Part shown: positions 42,701 through 51,737 of the stretch, piece by piece
How the letters are laid out: each line of letters begins with the position of its first letter
How positions within the stretch are numbered: position 1 is the first letter of the stretch
Assembly: GCA_020832465.1 (NCBI GenBank)
Contig: JAFIER010000146.1
Span: forward strand, 1 to 58,559
DNA length: 58,559 bases
Direction of reading: 5' to 3'
Source of the DNA: Bernardetiaceae bacterium
GTDB taxonomy: Bacteria > Bacteroidota > Bacteroidia > Cytophagales > Bernardetiaceae
The notes under the pieces: model-generated
Told to the model about the DNA's origin: nothing
Database searches by the model: none
Seen by the model: only the letters and a program-made list of their open reading frames with translations
Position numbers and translations under genes: made by a program

Positions 42701-44049
42701 ACGGCAGAACCTCTACGCTCGAAAACCCGCCTAATTTTAACTACAACGAAGCGGGTAACTACACGATTACGCTGATTGTACAGAATGAGTTTTGTGAAAT
42801 ACGTGATACCGTTTCGCAAGAAGTTACGCTCGATGCGCTGCGATTCTCTGTTATCGGAGACCAAGCCATCTGCTTTGGCGAATCCGTGCAGCTCAATGCC
42901 AACGGAGGTAGCGAAGCCACTTATATTTGGACTCCTTCCGAGTCATTAGATGACCCGAATAGCGCCAGCCCTATTGCTTCACCTACTCAAACAACTACTT
43001 ATACAGTGCGCATCATAGCAGGTGCAAGCTGTGAGTTCGAGGACGAAGTAACCGTAAGCGTAACGGAAGAGATAGCCCCTGATTTTGAAATATTCCTCGA
43101 GGGAGAATGTGGTGAAGCACCCACTGTACGTATTGAGAACAACAGCCGCTCAGGTGAAAATGCCGAGTACCGCTGGGACTTTGGTAACGGACGCACATCT
43201 ACCGATTTCAACCCTGCACCGTTTACATACCGCGAAAGCGGAGCCTACGAAATTCAGCTTATTATTGGTGAAAATGCCTGCGCCGATACGCTTACTATTC
43301 CGGTAGAGTATTTCATCAACCCTGGTCTTGAGGTGCTTTCGGTAAGCGATCCAGAGCCACTCTGCTTTGGCGACTCTGTGCAGATTGCCGTCGAGACAAA
43401 TAACGGCGTAACCTATAGTTGGACACCCACAGCAGGTTTGAGCAATCCGAATATTGCTAACCCCATCGCTGCGCCCGAAACTACAACGACTTATCGTGTA
43501 CGCATTAGCGATGTTACAGGGCTTTGCCAAATTGATACGGCAATTACGGTAACGGTAAGCGAGCAGATTCAATTAGATTTTAATATTGGCTATGCGGCTG
43601 ACTGTGAAAATACATCAGATGTATTGCTACAAAATAATAGCCAGGGCGCAACTGATTATGTATGGTTCTTCGGTACGGGTGATAGCCTTGCTAATAATAG
43701 CAATAGTGTAGAATATGCTTATACTGAAACAGGTGAGTATGAAATTACACTTGTAGGTAGAAATGGCAGTTGTAATGAAAGTTTTACAAAAACCGTATTT
43801 ATTGAAGGGGGCGTACCTGTCAATGTCATTACACCTAATGGAGATGGCAAAAATGACTTTTTTATCATCAATAAAGTCCGAGATGGTTGGAAGCTACAAA
43901 TCTTCGACCGCTGGGGTAAGGAGGTGTTTCGTAGTGATAATTATCAAAATGATTGGGGTAGCGATGCACAAAACTCTACTTACTTCTATCAACTCATTTC
44001 ACCTGATGGTGTAAGTTGTAAGGGGTGGATTCAAGTTTTGAAATCTTAA
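39763..44049 (+). CDS. Very large T9SS-secreted protein with SBBP-type beta-propeller, PKD domains and gliding-motility C-terminal (CHU_C) domain
   Basis: About 1428 residues from the ATG at 39763, whose signal peptide is MKYTVYSTIAFISLFFVALG; an earlier in-frame start would add an unlikely leader. After the signal, FVENGGQWDESVHYRGKIP opens a domain often found with beta-propeller repeats. SBBP-like repeats follow from about residue 280 (DVAILKFNPTGENLLYATFLGG). The second half has alternating blocks of about 160 residues: a PKD domain (YFWDFGDGRTSTLENPP) and an Ig-like domain (DTTICRGESVQLLAEG...YTVEVRDGSGCE), three rounds. The C-terminal 85 residues (VITPNGDGKNDFFIINKV ... KVFRSDN-like ... 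CKGWIQVLK) are the type-B sorting signal of the type IX secretion system. It should be an extracellular adhesin or matrix protein. Confidence 0.9.
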   Translation: MKYTVYSTIAFISLFFVALGAFQQKLKAQPQNQIAAKPESRSPLAFVENGGQWDESVHYRGKIPDGFIFAQTNTITYGFYKREDFPNHHVHSSHAHEEGEAHTHHEHGPARDSSERDIIRAHGIKLHFEGANANPKILPSQPQSTRYNYLIGNDERKHGTDLRAYSQLKYQNLYNGIDLDFYVQQEQLKYDFVLQAGIDPKQIKIRYEGAEKLSLENGKLRIATSINEFVEEIPLCYQIIGGERREVKGAYKLKRNVVSFEFPEGYDKNYPLIIDPVLVFSTFSGATDDNWGNTATFDRGGNLYSGGVAFGSGFPVTPGAFSVSFSGNVDVAILKFNPTGENLLYATFLGGVGPEVPHSMIVAPNNELIILGTTGSPNFPVTASAFQTGFAGGPSIALLGAYGFNQGIDIFLSRLRPAGNALTASTFIGGSNNDGMSVTTTPLVHNYGDELRGDIAIEPNTGNVYIATTTFSSDFPAGGSSVGFPAPQAGVVMKFNPNFSSILWARMEGGMGFDNFYSVKVHPITNDVYVCGGTTSPNLLTHAGAVSESPLGREDGTIYRFNSTGGLFGTTYIGTPAYDQVYFIDIDEAGFIYTFGQTRGDFPIFGGAYRNLLSGQFLQKINPELTRVIWSTTIGNTNGRPNISPTAFMVNSCNQIYLAGWGGQTNNIAGYAGGSTVAGMPTTSDAIKRASRTGTDFYLMVLTEDARDLAYATFFGSDAGGSGEHVDGGTSRFDKETGIVYHAVCGACAGGSFPTTPGVWAETNSSPNCNNAAFKIAFDVLAANFEITDGNNVVQRVVCAPAEVVFDNRSDNGRTYEWYVDGVQVSTEEDVNPYVFDEPGEYEVTLIAYNPASCIFSDTVVRRIEVLETAFAIANDTTICRGESVQLLAEGATRYEWSPAESLSNPNIRNPIASPTETTTYTVEVRDGSGCENTLSITVEVIEPPIADFEASLLDPCDSLSPIVIQNNSTGDSYFWDFGDGRTSTLENPPNFNYNEAGNYTITLIVQNEFCEIRDTVSQEVTLDALRFSVIGDQAICFGESVQLNANGGSEATYIWTPSESLDDPNSASPIASPTQTTTYTVRIIAGASCEFEDEVTVSVTEEIAPDFEIFLEGECGEAPTVRIENNSRSGENAEYRWDFGNGRTSTDFNPAPFTYRESGAYEIQLIIGENACADTLTIPVEYFINPGLEVLSVSDPEPLCFGDSVQIAVETNNGVTYSWTPTAGLSNPNIANPIAAPETTTTYRVRISDVTGLCQIDTAITVTVSEQIQLDFNIGYAADCENTSDVLLQNNSQGATDYVWFFGTGDSLANNSNSVEYAYTETGEYEITLVGRNGSCNESFTKTVFIEGGVPVNVITPNGDGKNDFFIINKVRDGWKLQIFDRWGKEVFRSDNYQNDWGSDAQNSTYFYQLISPDGVSCKGWIQVLKS

Positions 44050-44393
44050 TATCCAAACTTATAAGGCGTTATGGTGCTTATCGGTTTAACTCAAATATTT
44101 AGAATCATACGATATTCGCTAAGTAGCAATAACATTTCTTTTATTGCAACTCATTGAATATTTGTGTGCTTGTAGTAGTTCACTTCGAAGCTGGAGCTTC
44201 GGGCTACAGTTTGCGAAAAGCTATTAGAGCTGAAACTACCTAATCCGATTAGGTAACTTGACGTATAAACTGTAGGCTTTGAAAATCTCAGGTTACGTAA
44301 AAATGTATTACATTATAGAAATAACATTTCTCAAAGAAATGTTATTTCTGGGCTTATTTAGCAAAATTTTCGTACACTCAACACACAGAAAGT
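44050..44393. other. Intergenic region made of repeat fragments
   Basis: A family E fragment (44172-44207, AGTTCACTTCGAAGCTGGAGCTTCGGGCTAC) runs into an inverted family B left half (44208-44268). A family B right half with an intact hairpin follows (44311-44378, ATTATAGAAATAACATTT... to TTTTCGTACACTC). Confidence 0.75.
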
Positions 44394-44852
44394 ATGTCAG
44401 ATATAATTCAAATTACAGTAGCGCATCTCAAAAAAGCAGTTGATGCGCGCGATGCTGATTTGCTCGATAAGATGCTCTCTATAAATAAGAGCCAAATCAA
44501 TTATAAATCTGCTTATACCGATAGCTGGGGAGAATGGTGGGGGTTTTTGATGGAAGCAGTACTTAATAGTTGGGAAGATGGTGTGCGTGTACTCCTCAAG
44601 CATGGGGCTAAGCGAAAACAAGGCGCATGGGGCGATGGTTTGAATATGACTCCGATTGAAGTAGCAGAAGAAAAAAACAATCAAAATATTCTGAAACTAC
44701 TCAAAACCCAAGCAAAGCTCACTTACGAGCGAAAAACTGACCCAGAAATTCCACCTCTCGATGAGCAAAGCAGGCGTATCAATGAGGCACAAAGGATTGC
44801 AAACGAGACAGGACTTATGTTTCAAACACCAGATCCTACAACAGAGGATTAA
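44394..44852 (+). CDS. Ankyrin-repeat-like protein of unknown function
   Basis: 152 residues, no signal peptide. The middle (GFLMEAVLNSWEDGVRVLLKHGAKRKQG and MTPIEVAEEKNNQNILKLLKTQ) has the helix-turn-helix pattern of degenerate ankyrin repeats, about three of them, flanked by short helices. Such proteins bind other proteins. It is isolated, with repeats on both sides. The frame, codon use and clean start after a repeat make it a likely real gene, but the function is unknown. Confidence 0.7.
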   Translation: MSDIIQITVAHLKKAVDARDADLLDKMLSINKSQINYKSAYTDSWGEWWGFLMEAVLNSWEDGVRVLLKHGAKRKQGAWGDGLNMTPIEVAEEKNNQNILKLLKTQAKLTYERKTDPEIPPLDEQSRRINEAQRIANETGLMFQTPDPTTED

Positions 44853-45238
44853 GTAAACGTTGGCTATCAAAAAAAACGGTTTTGACTGCAGAAGTTTACC
44901 CACTTCTCGTTCCTGCGTGGCAGTAAAGAGGGGGCATATTTTATTTTCACCCATATTTAATCTATAAGGGCGCATATTACTATACATTTTTACATAGCGT
45001 GGGGTTTGCAAACTATACGCTATGTAAAAATGGGCTTAGCAATAACATTTCTCAAAGAAATGTTATTGCTGGATAGAAAATGTATAGTAGTATGATAAGG
45101 GCGTAATAAAAATAGTCCTTTAGGGCTTAAATATGCTTATAAAACAAGATTTATACAGATTTTTAGTTTCCTACGATTAAATTTTTGGGTTTTACTTGAT
45201 TAAATCTACACATTTATTTGTGTGGAAGTATATAAGTT
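44853..45238. other. Intergenic region with a long family A element
   Basis: The family A element at 44973-45094 is described separately. Between it and the next gene the sequence is AT-rich with no clear -7 element. Confidence 0.5.
44973..45094. repeat. Family A element, long form (122 bp), with exact 9-bp target duplication
   Basis: CATATTACTATACATT, stem TACATAGCGTGGGGTTTGCAAACTATACGCTATGTA, then GCAATAACATTTCTCAAAGAAATGTTATTGC and AATGTATAGTAGTATG. ATAAGGGCG is duplicated (44964-44972 and 45095-45103). It has the same length and design as 35393. Base changes in one stem arm are matched in the other (TACATA/TATGTA, GCAATAAC/GTTATTGC). Confidence 0.97.
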
Positions 45239-46108
45239 ATGATGCAAAAAACACACAAAAAAAAGATATTTATTCTCGTTGTCTTACTCTTATGTTTTCC
45301 TTTTTTCTTATTTGCACAAGAAGATGATAGTGGTAGTTTGTTCTCATATCATCTATTTAAGCCCAAGCCAAAAGATAAGATGCGAGAGATGCATACAGAC
45401 CGTCCTGATGTAACAGAAACGCCTTTTACCGTTGATGCAGGTCATATACAGTTTGAATTTGATTTTTTAAATTTATATAGACATCCAATCAGTCGGCAAA
45501 GGGGGGAAACAGATTTACTTGTGCTTAATGGTATTGCCAAAATAGGAGTAACTGATTTTGCAGATTTAGAAGTAGTTTTTTCTGCTAATCAATGGCATTT
45601 TCCTGATAAAAGAAAAATTCAAAATGATTCTGTTTTTAATAGAAGTGGTTTTGGAGATATAGGTTTTAGAGCAAAATTTAACCTCTTAGGCAACTCGCAC
45701 GAACAGTTTGGTATAGCTTTGATGCCTTCTATCCTGCTTCCTCTTAATAATGAGGCAAGCGAGCAAGTTTATATACCGGGAATTACAGCAATATGGGCTT
45801 ATCATTTTGCAGATCAATGGGAAATAGGCGGGCAGCTAGATTATTATCGCCTTTTTGATCTTAGTAAGCGTCCTTTATTCAATGAATTTTGGGCAACTTT
45901 TGAAATAGGATATGATATGAGTGAAAAATTTTCTTTTTTTACAGAATACGTTGCAATACTTAGTGAAAATAATGCTTATCTGCATACGTACAATGCAGGA
46001 GTCGTTTATGCAATAAGTTCAAATTTTAGAATAGATTTAGCTTTTAATCTTGGATTAAATCATAAATCCCCCAGTACGATTTTTACAGGATTTTCGTTTC
46101 GAATATAG
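45239..46108 (+). CDS. Outer-membrane beta-barrel protein, PF13557 (MetA-pathway-of-phenol-degradation) type
   Basis: 289 residues with a signal peptide (KIFILVVLLLCFPFFLFAQ). The mature part begins with MHTDRPDVTETPFTVDAGHIQFE, the characteristic opening of this family, followed by amphipathic strands up to a terminal GFSFRI. Such proteins are predicted outer-membrane transporters of unknown substrate. The first two codons are both ATG (45239 and 45242), and either may be used. The TonB-dependent receptor gene starts 305 bases later, too far for certain co-transcription. Confidence 0.8.
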   Translation: MMQKTHKKKIFILVVLLLCFPFFLFAQEDDSGSLFSYHLFKPKPKDKMREMHTDRPDVTETPFTVDAGHIQFEFDFLNLYRHPISRQRGETDLLVLNGIAKIGVTDFADLEVVFSANQWHFPDKRKIQNDSVFNRSGFGDIGFRAKFNLLGNSHEQFGIALMPSILLPLNNEASEQVYIPGITAIWAYHFADQWEIGGQLDYYRLFDLSKRPLFNEFWATFEIGYDMSEKFSFFTEYVAILSENNAYLHTYNAGVVYAISSNFRIDLAFNLGLNHKSPSTIFTGFSFRI

Positions 46109-46413
46109 ATACAATATCGTAGTGGTTTTAGATACTCATATCTGATATACAAATGGTTTCTCAAAAACATTTGTGCTGAATAAAAGGATTTCAATCCTGC
46201 AAATGCTGCTTCGGACAAAAGAAGATTATTTTTATCTATCGGTAGGGTCTTTGATTGCTGTGGCGGTTTAGTTGTGCGGTTCTAAGGAATATACAGCATA
46301 GAAATGCTTAGTAACACAACAAAAAGCACAAAAAAAAAAAACCTTATACAAAAAAGTCGGTTAGTCTGTTGTTTTGTTTTTATAATTACGAAGACCTAAA
46401 AAATCGATTTCTG
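46109..46413. other. Intergenic region before the TonB-dependent receptor
   Basis: An AT-rich gap with a 13-A run near 46328. No repeat family, promoter consensus or gene was recognised. Confidence 0.4.
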
Positions 46414-48882
46414 ATGAAGTATAATCATAGTTTACTGCTTGTATTTTTGTTTGTAGTCTATTGTTGTCTGCCTAATTCGCTCATAGCGCAGGATAGAGTA
46501 GGCATTATCAAAGGAAAAGTTAAAGACAAACAAACCCAAGAGGCACTGATTGGTGTAACGATTCAGGTGTTGGGAAGCGACCCAGTTATTGGCACAGTTA
46601 CAGATATTGATGGTAGTTTCAGACTTGAAATTCCGGTAGGTAGCTATAATATCAAAGCTTCCTATATTGGCTACGAAAGCGAGACAAAATTTAATGTAAC
46701 CTCCAGCTCGGGCAATGTTTATACTTTGAATTTTGAGCTTATGGAGGAGAGCACACAAACCGACGACATCGAAATCGTTGCCGAGCGCAACCGCTCCGCC
46801 TCGGTAGCCAATATCGTAACACCGCTCTCGGTGCAACGCCTTACACAAGAAGAAATCAAACGAAACCCTGGTGGCAATTTCGACATCTCACGTGTAGTGC
46901 AGGTGCTTCCGGGCGTAGGCAGTACGGGCGGTTCTGTTGGTGGTTTTCGTAATGATATTATTATTAGGGGGGGCGCACCAAACGAAAATGTATATTTCAT
47001 TGATGGCATCGAAATTCCCGTAATTAATCACTTTGCAACGCAGGGTAGTGCGGGCGGCCCTACGGGTATTCTCAACGTTTCTTTTATCGAAGATGTAACC
47101 TTGAGCTCGAGTGCTTTTGATGCGCGTTATGACAATGCTTTAGCTTCTGTTTTTGAGTTTAAACAAATCGAGGGCAACTCGGAGCGTTTCCAGGGCAATG
47201 TAAGATTGAGCGGTACGGAGCTTGCCGTTACTGCCGAAACGCCTATTGGGGAGCGTACAACTGCACTTTTCTCAGCGAGGCGTTCGTATCTTCAGCTTTT
47301 GTTTTCAGTCTTAGACCTACCTATCCGCCCGAATTATTGGGATTTTCAATACAAAATTACGCATCAACTCAACGAAAAAACGACGATTACTGCCTTAGGC
47401 GTAGGCGCAATCGATGAGTTTACCTTTGCAGAGCCACGCAATGCTACACCAGAGACAGAATACGTCCTGCGCTCCAATCCGAGTATAAACCAATGGAACT
47501 ACACTACGGGATTTGCTTTGAAAAGATTAGTCAAAAATGGATTTATCAATGTGGCTTTGAGCCGAAATATGTTTGATAACCGCTTAGACCAATTTGAGGA
47601 TAGGCGTGAAGGCGAGGAGGAGTTTCGTCGCTTGGGTATCGAGTCGCAAGAAATTGAAAATAAGCTACGCATTGATGTCAATAAATTTGCAGGCAAATGG
47701 AAATACGCTTACGGATTGGTAGGGCAATATGTCAAATTTAATAATTCAGTATTTAATCGCCTGCGCCGCGAACAGCGAGATGACAACGGCACTATAATTC
47801 AGCCAGCCATAGTGGTGGACTACGAAAGCAACATTGATTTCTTTCGTTATGGTGCTTTTGGTCAGGTTTCACGTACTTTTTTGCAAGACCGTTTTGGTGT
47901 TTCATTTGGATTGCGAACGGATATGAACAGCTTTACTACTGATGGGAACAATCCATTAGAAACACTTTCACCACGTCTTTCGCTTTCGTATTTGCTTACG
48001 GACAAGTGGTCTGTGAGCGGTTCGATAGGGCAATATTATAAAATTCCGATTTATACGGTGTTGGGTTTCCGCAACGAAGCGGGGGAGCTTGTCAATCGGG
48101 ATAGTCGTTATATCCAATCTACGCATTATGTAGCGGGTCTGGAGTTTCTTCCTCGTGAGAGCACACGCTTTACGCTTGAGGGTTATTATAAAAGCTACAG
48201 TCGCTATCCAATTTCGGTGCGCGATGGTATTTCGCTTGCGAATCAAGGTGGCGATTTTGGTGCGATTGGCAACGAGGCGGTAGTGAGTGAAGGCGATGGC
48301 GAAGTCTATGGTTTTGAATTTGCTTTTCAGCAAAAGCTCACGAAGGATATTTATGCTGTTTTTTCATATACATTTGCACGCAGTTTGTTCTCTGGCCTTG
48401 ATGGCAATTTAATTCCTTCTGCTTGGGATAGCCGTCATTTTGTATCGGGTCTTTTTGGTTGGAAAATGGGCAGGGGCTGGGAGATGGGTTTGCGTTATAG
48501 ATTTGCGGGTGGCGCACCTTTCACACCTTTTGATTTGGAGGCTTCGCAGCGTAATTATTTAAGTTTGGGTACGGGGCTTTTAGATTTTGACCGTTTGAAC
48601 TCACAGCGTTTAGGCAATTTCAATCAGTTTGATTTTCGTATAGATAAAAAGTGGAATTTTAACAAAATTGCCTTTAACCTTTTCTTAGATATTACGAATG
48701 CTTTTGCTTTTGCTACACCTGCATTTCCACAATATACCTTTGAGCGAAATGAAGATAATACAGGATTCAGAACTACAGATGGTAATCCTGTGCGTTTCGA
48801 TGGCTCGAATGCTGTGCCTACTATTTTGGAAAACAATGACCCTATCGCCGTGCCGACAATAGGATTTATTGTAGAGTTTTAA
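46414..48882 (+). CDS. TonB-dependent outer-membrane receptor with carboxypeptidase-regulatory-like N-domain
   Basis: About 822 residues from the ATG at 46414; a longer frame exists upstream, but the signal peptide HSLLLVFLFVVYCCLPNSLIAQ starts here. Residues 25-110 are a CarboxypepD_reg-like domain (KGKVKDKQTQEALIGVTIQV...VGSYNIKASYIGYESE). The plug follows (about 120-270) with ISRVVQVLPGVG, DIIIRGGAPNENVYFIDGIEIP and LASVFEFKQIEG, then about 22 barrel strands, ending with a phenylalanine in VPTIGFIVEF as expected for BamA recognition. This SusC-like but SusD-less form probably takes up a small ligand rather than a glycan, as no SusD gene follows. Confidence 0.92.
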   Translation: MKYNHSLLLVFLFVVYCCLPNSLIAQDRVGIIKGKVKDKQTQEALIGVTIQVLGSDPVIGTVTDIDGSFRLEIPVGSYNIKASYIGYESETKFNVTSSSGNVYTLNFELMEESTQTDDIEIVAERNRSASVANIVTPLSVQRLTQEEIKRNPGGNFDISRVVQVLPGVGSTGGSVGGFRNDIIIRGGAPNENVYFIDGIEIPVINHFATQGSAGGPTGILNVSFIEDVTLSSSAFDARYDNALASVFEFKQIEGNSERFQGNVRLSGTELAVTAETPIGERTTALFSARRSYLQLLFSVLDLPIRPNYWDFQYKITHQLNEKTTITALGVGAIDEFTFAEPRNATPETEYVLRSNPSINQWNYTTGFALKRLVKNGFINVALSRNMFDNRLDQFEDRREGEEEFRRLGIESQEIENKLRIDVNKFAGKWKYAYGLVGQYVKFNNSVFNRLRREQRDDNGTIIQPAIVVDYESNIDFFRYGAFGQVSRTFLQDRFGVSFGLRTDMNSFTTDGNNPLETLSPRLSLSYLLTDKWSVSGSIGQYYKIPIYTVLGFRNEAGELVNRDSRYIQSTHYVAGLEFLPRESTRFTLEGYYKSYSRYPISVRDGISLANQGGDFGAIGNEAVVSEGDGEVYGFEFAFQQKLTKDIYAVFSYTFARSLFSGLDGNLIPSAWDSRHFVSGLFGWKMGRGWEMGLRYRFAGGAPFTPFDLEASQRNYLSLGTGLLDFDRLNSQRLGNFNQFDFRIDKKWNFNKIAFNLFLDITNAFAFATPAFPQYTFERNEDNTGFRTTDGNPVRFDGSNAVPTILENNDPIAVPTIGFIVEF

Positions 48883-49334
48883 AAATAATTTGTGAAATAC
48901 AAAATAGAAATAGAAAAGAGCAGTTCATCTTTACGCAGGCATTACTTTAGCACTCAAGTCGCTACGCCGTGTTTGTTATTTGACATCAAACAGGGCGAGA
49001 GGAGTCGTTTTGGGATATGAGATTACGTTACAATATGAAACGCTGCCTTTGCTAAAAATGTAGGCATAAAATTTCTTTAAGAGGTGCTATGACTAAGTTT
49101 TTTTGCCATATAATCTGTTTTTATGAATAATCTTTGCACGTAATTTACTGCTTAGGGTTAATTTTTACATTTTTTATTAGTCTTTGAGTAAACAAATTTC
49201 AAATAAAAGTATTACTTTTGTTTGACAGCAGTTTGTCTGCTTAATTGATTAGCTTGAAGTTTCTCAAAGATTTGAAAAACGGCTGGAATCATTGAGGTAA
49301 ATGTTGCTTTTTACAAAACCAACTCTTAATTATT
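48883..49334. other. Intergenic region with a family D fragment and a promoter
   Basis: A family D core (CTACGCCGTGTTTG...CAGGGCGAGAGGAGTCGTTTTGGGAT...TTACAATATGAAA) lies at about 48961-49040 without recognisable ends. The -7 element TACTTTTG at 49213-49220 may serve the ABC transporter gene. Confidence 0.5.
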
Positions 49335-51581
49335 ATGCAATACGACATTGCAAAAAGCATATTAAAAGAAGTTTTAAAACGATGGCGACCAGACGAGACC
49401 TACAATGGTGTGCGTTTTGAAGACACAGGTTTGGAGGGTAAGCGTATGGGCGACTTTCGGCAATGGGTAGGTTATATCCAAGAGCTGGGTAGGCGTACTG
49501 ATGTGCATTTTATGGATAAAGAAATGGCTATTGAGGAGTTTGATGAGGCTATGAGTGTCTCTGTGCTTCCTTTAATAGCTTTTGAGCATCGAGATGACGG
49601 CGAGATTATTCCCGTTATGCTTTATCGCGATACGTATAACGTATGGAAAAAGATAGAGGTGCGTCCTTCGGGTAGTATGAAGGAATTTCCTGTAGATGAT
49701 CCTGATGCCTTACTCAAACGCTTGCAATGCAAGGAAAGTCTTTATGGTATGCGTAGCATTGATGCCCAAGACGCAAGTGCAATTTATATATTGCTGCCTA
49801 TGGTTGTGCCTCCTATGGTTAGTTATGAGAGGCATACAGATAAGCCTTATACACCTATGCGACGGCTTTGGTATCTTTTCGGTACTGAAAAACGAGATAT
49901 TTTTTATATCTATGTGTATGCCGTTATGATTGGCTTATTGAGCCTTACATTACCTTTGGGTATCCAATCCATAATAGGTATGGTCTCGGGCGGTTTGATA
50001 ATCAATTCTGTCATTGTATTGATTATTTTTGTTATAGTGGGTATGACTTTGAGTGGTGCACTTCAAATCATGCAGATGACCGTAGTGGAGATTTTGCAAC
50101 AACGGCTTTTTGCGCGTGCTGCTTTAGAGTTTTCCTATCGCATACCTCGCTTGCAAACAGAGGCTTTACTAAAAAATTACGCACCAGAACTTATGAACCG
50201 CTTTTTTGATATTCTAACACTTCAAAAAGGTTTTTCAAAAGTACTGACAAGTTTGATCACAGCAGCCCTACAAATTTTATTTGGTCTGTTGCTTCTGACT
50301 TTTTATCACCCATTTTTTGCATTTTTCTCTATTTTCTTGGTAACAGTACTGACTTTACTTTTTTACTTTACTGGTCCTAAGGGTTTATATACGAGCATCA
50401 AAGAATCGACTTACAAATATAAAGTTGTTCATTGGCTTGAGGAGCTAGCGCGCAATTTGAATACTTTCAAAGCCGCAGGTAATACATTACTTCCGCTAAC
50501 AAGAATGAACCGTTTTTTAGCGGGGTATTTAACTAAGCGTAAAGACCACTTTCGCGTGCTTGTAACGCAGTTTAGTGCTTTTGTTGTATTCAAAATTATG
50601 GTAACAGGCGGTATTCTTATTTTGGGTAGTTTGTTAGTTATCAATCGTGAGATTACATTAGGGCAGTTTGTAGCTTCCGAAATTGTTATTATTGCCGTAC
50701 TTACATCGGTAGAAAAACTTATTGTTGAGCTTGATACCGTATATGATATGCTTACCGCATCAGAAAAAATTGGTCAAGTTACGGATTTACCCTTAGACAA
50801 GCACAAAACATTCAACTATTTCAACCACGAAGGTTTTTGGTTGCGTGTGCAAGATTTGCACTACAAATATCCTACAAAAGAGGGCGCGCCCGGTAAAGCG
50901 CTTAACGGGGTCAATTTAGAAGTTATGCCCGGCGAGCGTGTAGGTATTATTGGCAATGGCGGCTCGGGTAAAACTACGCTTATGCACTTGCTTGTCGGTC
51001 TTTTGGATAGTTATGAAGGTACGATTAGCTACAATGGATTTTCTATCAAAGACTTGAATGTCAAAAATTTACAAGATTATATCGGTGATAACTTATCTGA
51101 TGATGACGTATTTGAAGGCACGCTCCTCGAGAATATCACTATGGGCAGAGATGCCTTTACTAACGACGAGCTTGTGGAGGTCTTAGAACTGACGGAGTTG
51201 GATACTTACATAAGAGGTTTAGAAGATGGACTTACTACGCATATTTTAGCTTCTGGTAAAGGATTTTCATCTTCGTTTAGAAAAAAAGTTATTCTAGCAC
51301 GCAGCCTTTTATGCCGTCCTAATTTACTTGTATTTGATGACTTTTTCTATAATCTTGAAGGGGATTATAAAGAACGCATATTGGCACGTATGCTCAATAA
51401 AGACAAATACAAATGGTCTGTATTTGCAGCGAGCCACGATGCAATCGTACTTGAAAAAATGGATAGAATTTATCTTATGCGAGACGGAAAAGTTGTACGT
51501 GCTGGTACATTCAAAGAATTGATACAAGACGAGTACTTTAGAAATCTTGTGCCCGGACTTTTTATAGATAAGCAATCCTAA
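49335..51581 (+). CDS. ABC exporter (peptidase-domain-like) with a degenerate nucleotide-binding domain
   Basis: 748 residues: an N-terminal domain (1-170) resembling the C39-like region of type I secretion transporters without its catalytic Cys (LPLIAFEHRDDGEIIPVMLY), five to six membrane segments (about 190-460), and a nucleotide-binding domain (500-740). The Walker A is intact (GNGGSGKTT). Three other motifs are not: the Q-loop Gln is replaced (IGDNLSDDDVFEGT), the signature LSGGQ reads FSSSF, and Walker B ends Asp-Asp (LLVFDDFF) instead of Asp-Glu. The switch His is present (AASHD). It forms a pair with the HlyD-type gene 156 bases downstream. If both sites of a homodimer are degenerate, hydrolysis should be slow; a partner subunit elsewhere is possible. 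Confidence 0.87.
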   Translation: MQYDIAKSILKEVLKRWRPDETYNGVRFEDTGLEGKRMGDFRQWVGYIQELGRRTDVHFMDKEMAIEEFDEAMSVSVLPLIAFEHRDDGEIIPVMLYRDTYNVWKKIEVRPSGSMKEFPVDDPDALLKRLQCKESLYGMRSIDAQDASAIYILLPMVVPPMVSYERHTDKPYTPMRRLWYLFGTEKRDIFYIYVYAVMIGLLSLTLPLGIQSIIGMVSGGLIINSVIVLIIFVIVGMTLSGALQIMQMTVVEILQQRLFARAALEFSYRIPRLQTEALLKNYAPELMNRFFDILTLQKGFSKVLTSLITAALQILFGLLLLTFYHPFFAFFSIFLVTVLTLLFYFTGPKGLYTSIKESTYKYKVVHWLEELARNLNTFKAAGNTLLPLTRMNRFLAGYLTKRKDHFRVLVTQFSAFVVFKIMVTGGILILGSLLVINREITLGQFVASEIVIIAVLTSVEKLIVELDTVYDMLTASEKIGQVTDLPLDKHKTFNYFNHEGFWLRVQDLHYKYPTKEGAPGKALNGVNLEVMPGERVGIIGNGGSGKTTLMHLLVGLLDSYEGTISYNGFSIKDLNVKNLQDYIGDNLSDDDVFEGTLLENITMGRDAFTNDELVEVLELTELDTYIRGLEDGLTTHILASGKGFSSSFRKKVILARSLLCRPNLLVFDDFFYNLEGDYKERILARMLNKDKYKWSVFAASHDAIVLEKMDRIYLMRDGKVVRAGTFKELIQDEYFRNLVPGLFIDKQS

Positions 51582-51737
51582 ACGCACATGGATAGACAAT
51601 AGCTAACAAAAACGGTTTTCAAAAACAGTTAGTTATTATAAAATTGACGTGTTTTAATGCAAACTAAGTTTATCTAACTATTTATTGCTATTATTTGTGA
51701 TTTAAATTTTCGGATTTTATACAAACACTGAAAAACT

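Noticed and set aside
43150-43572. 140-codon frame antisense to the giant secreted protein
   Set aside because: Shadow of the repetitive PKD/Ig-like region; composition is not protein-like.
46971-46977. G7 run in the TonB-dependent receptor plug
   Set aside because: Encodes the conserved RGGAPNE motif, fixed by protein constraint.
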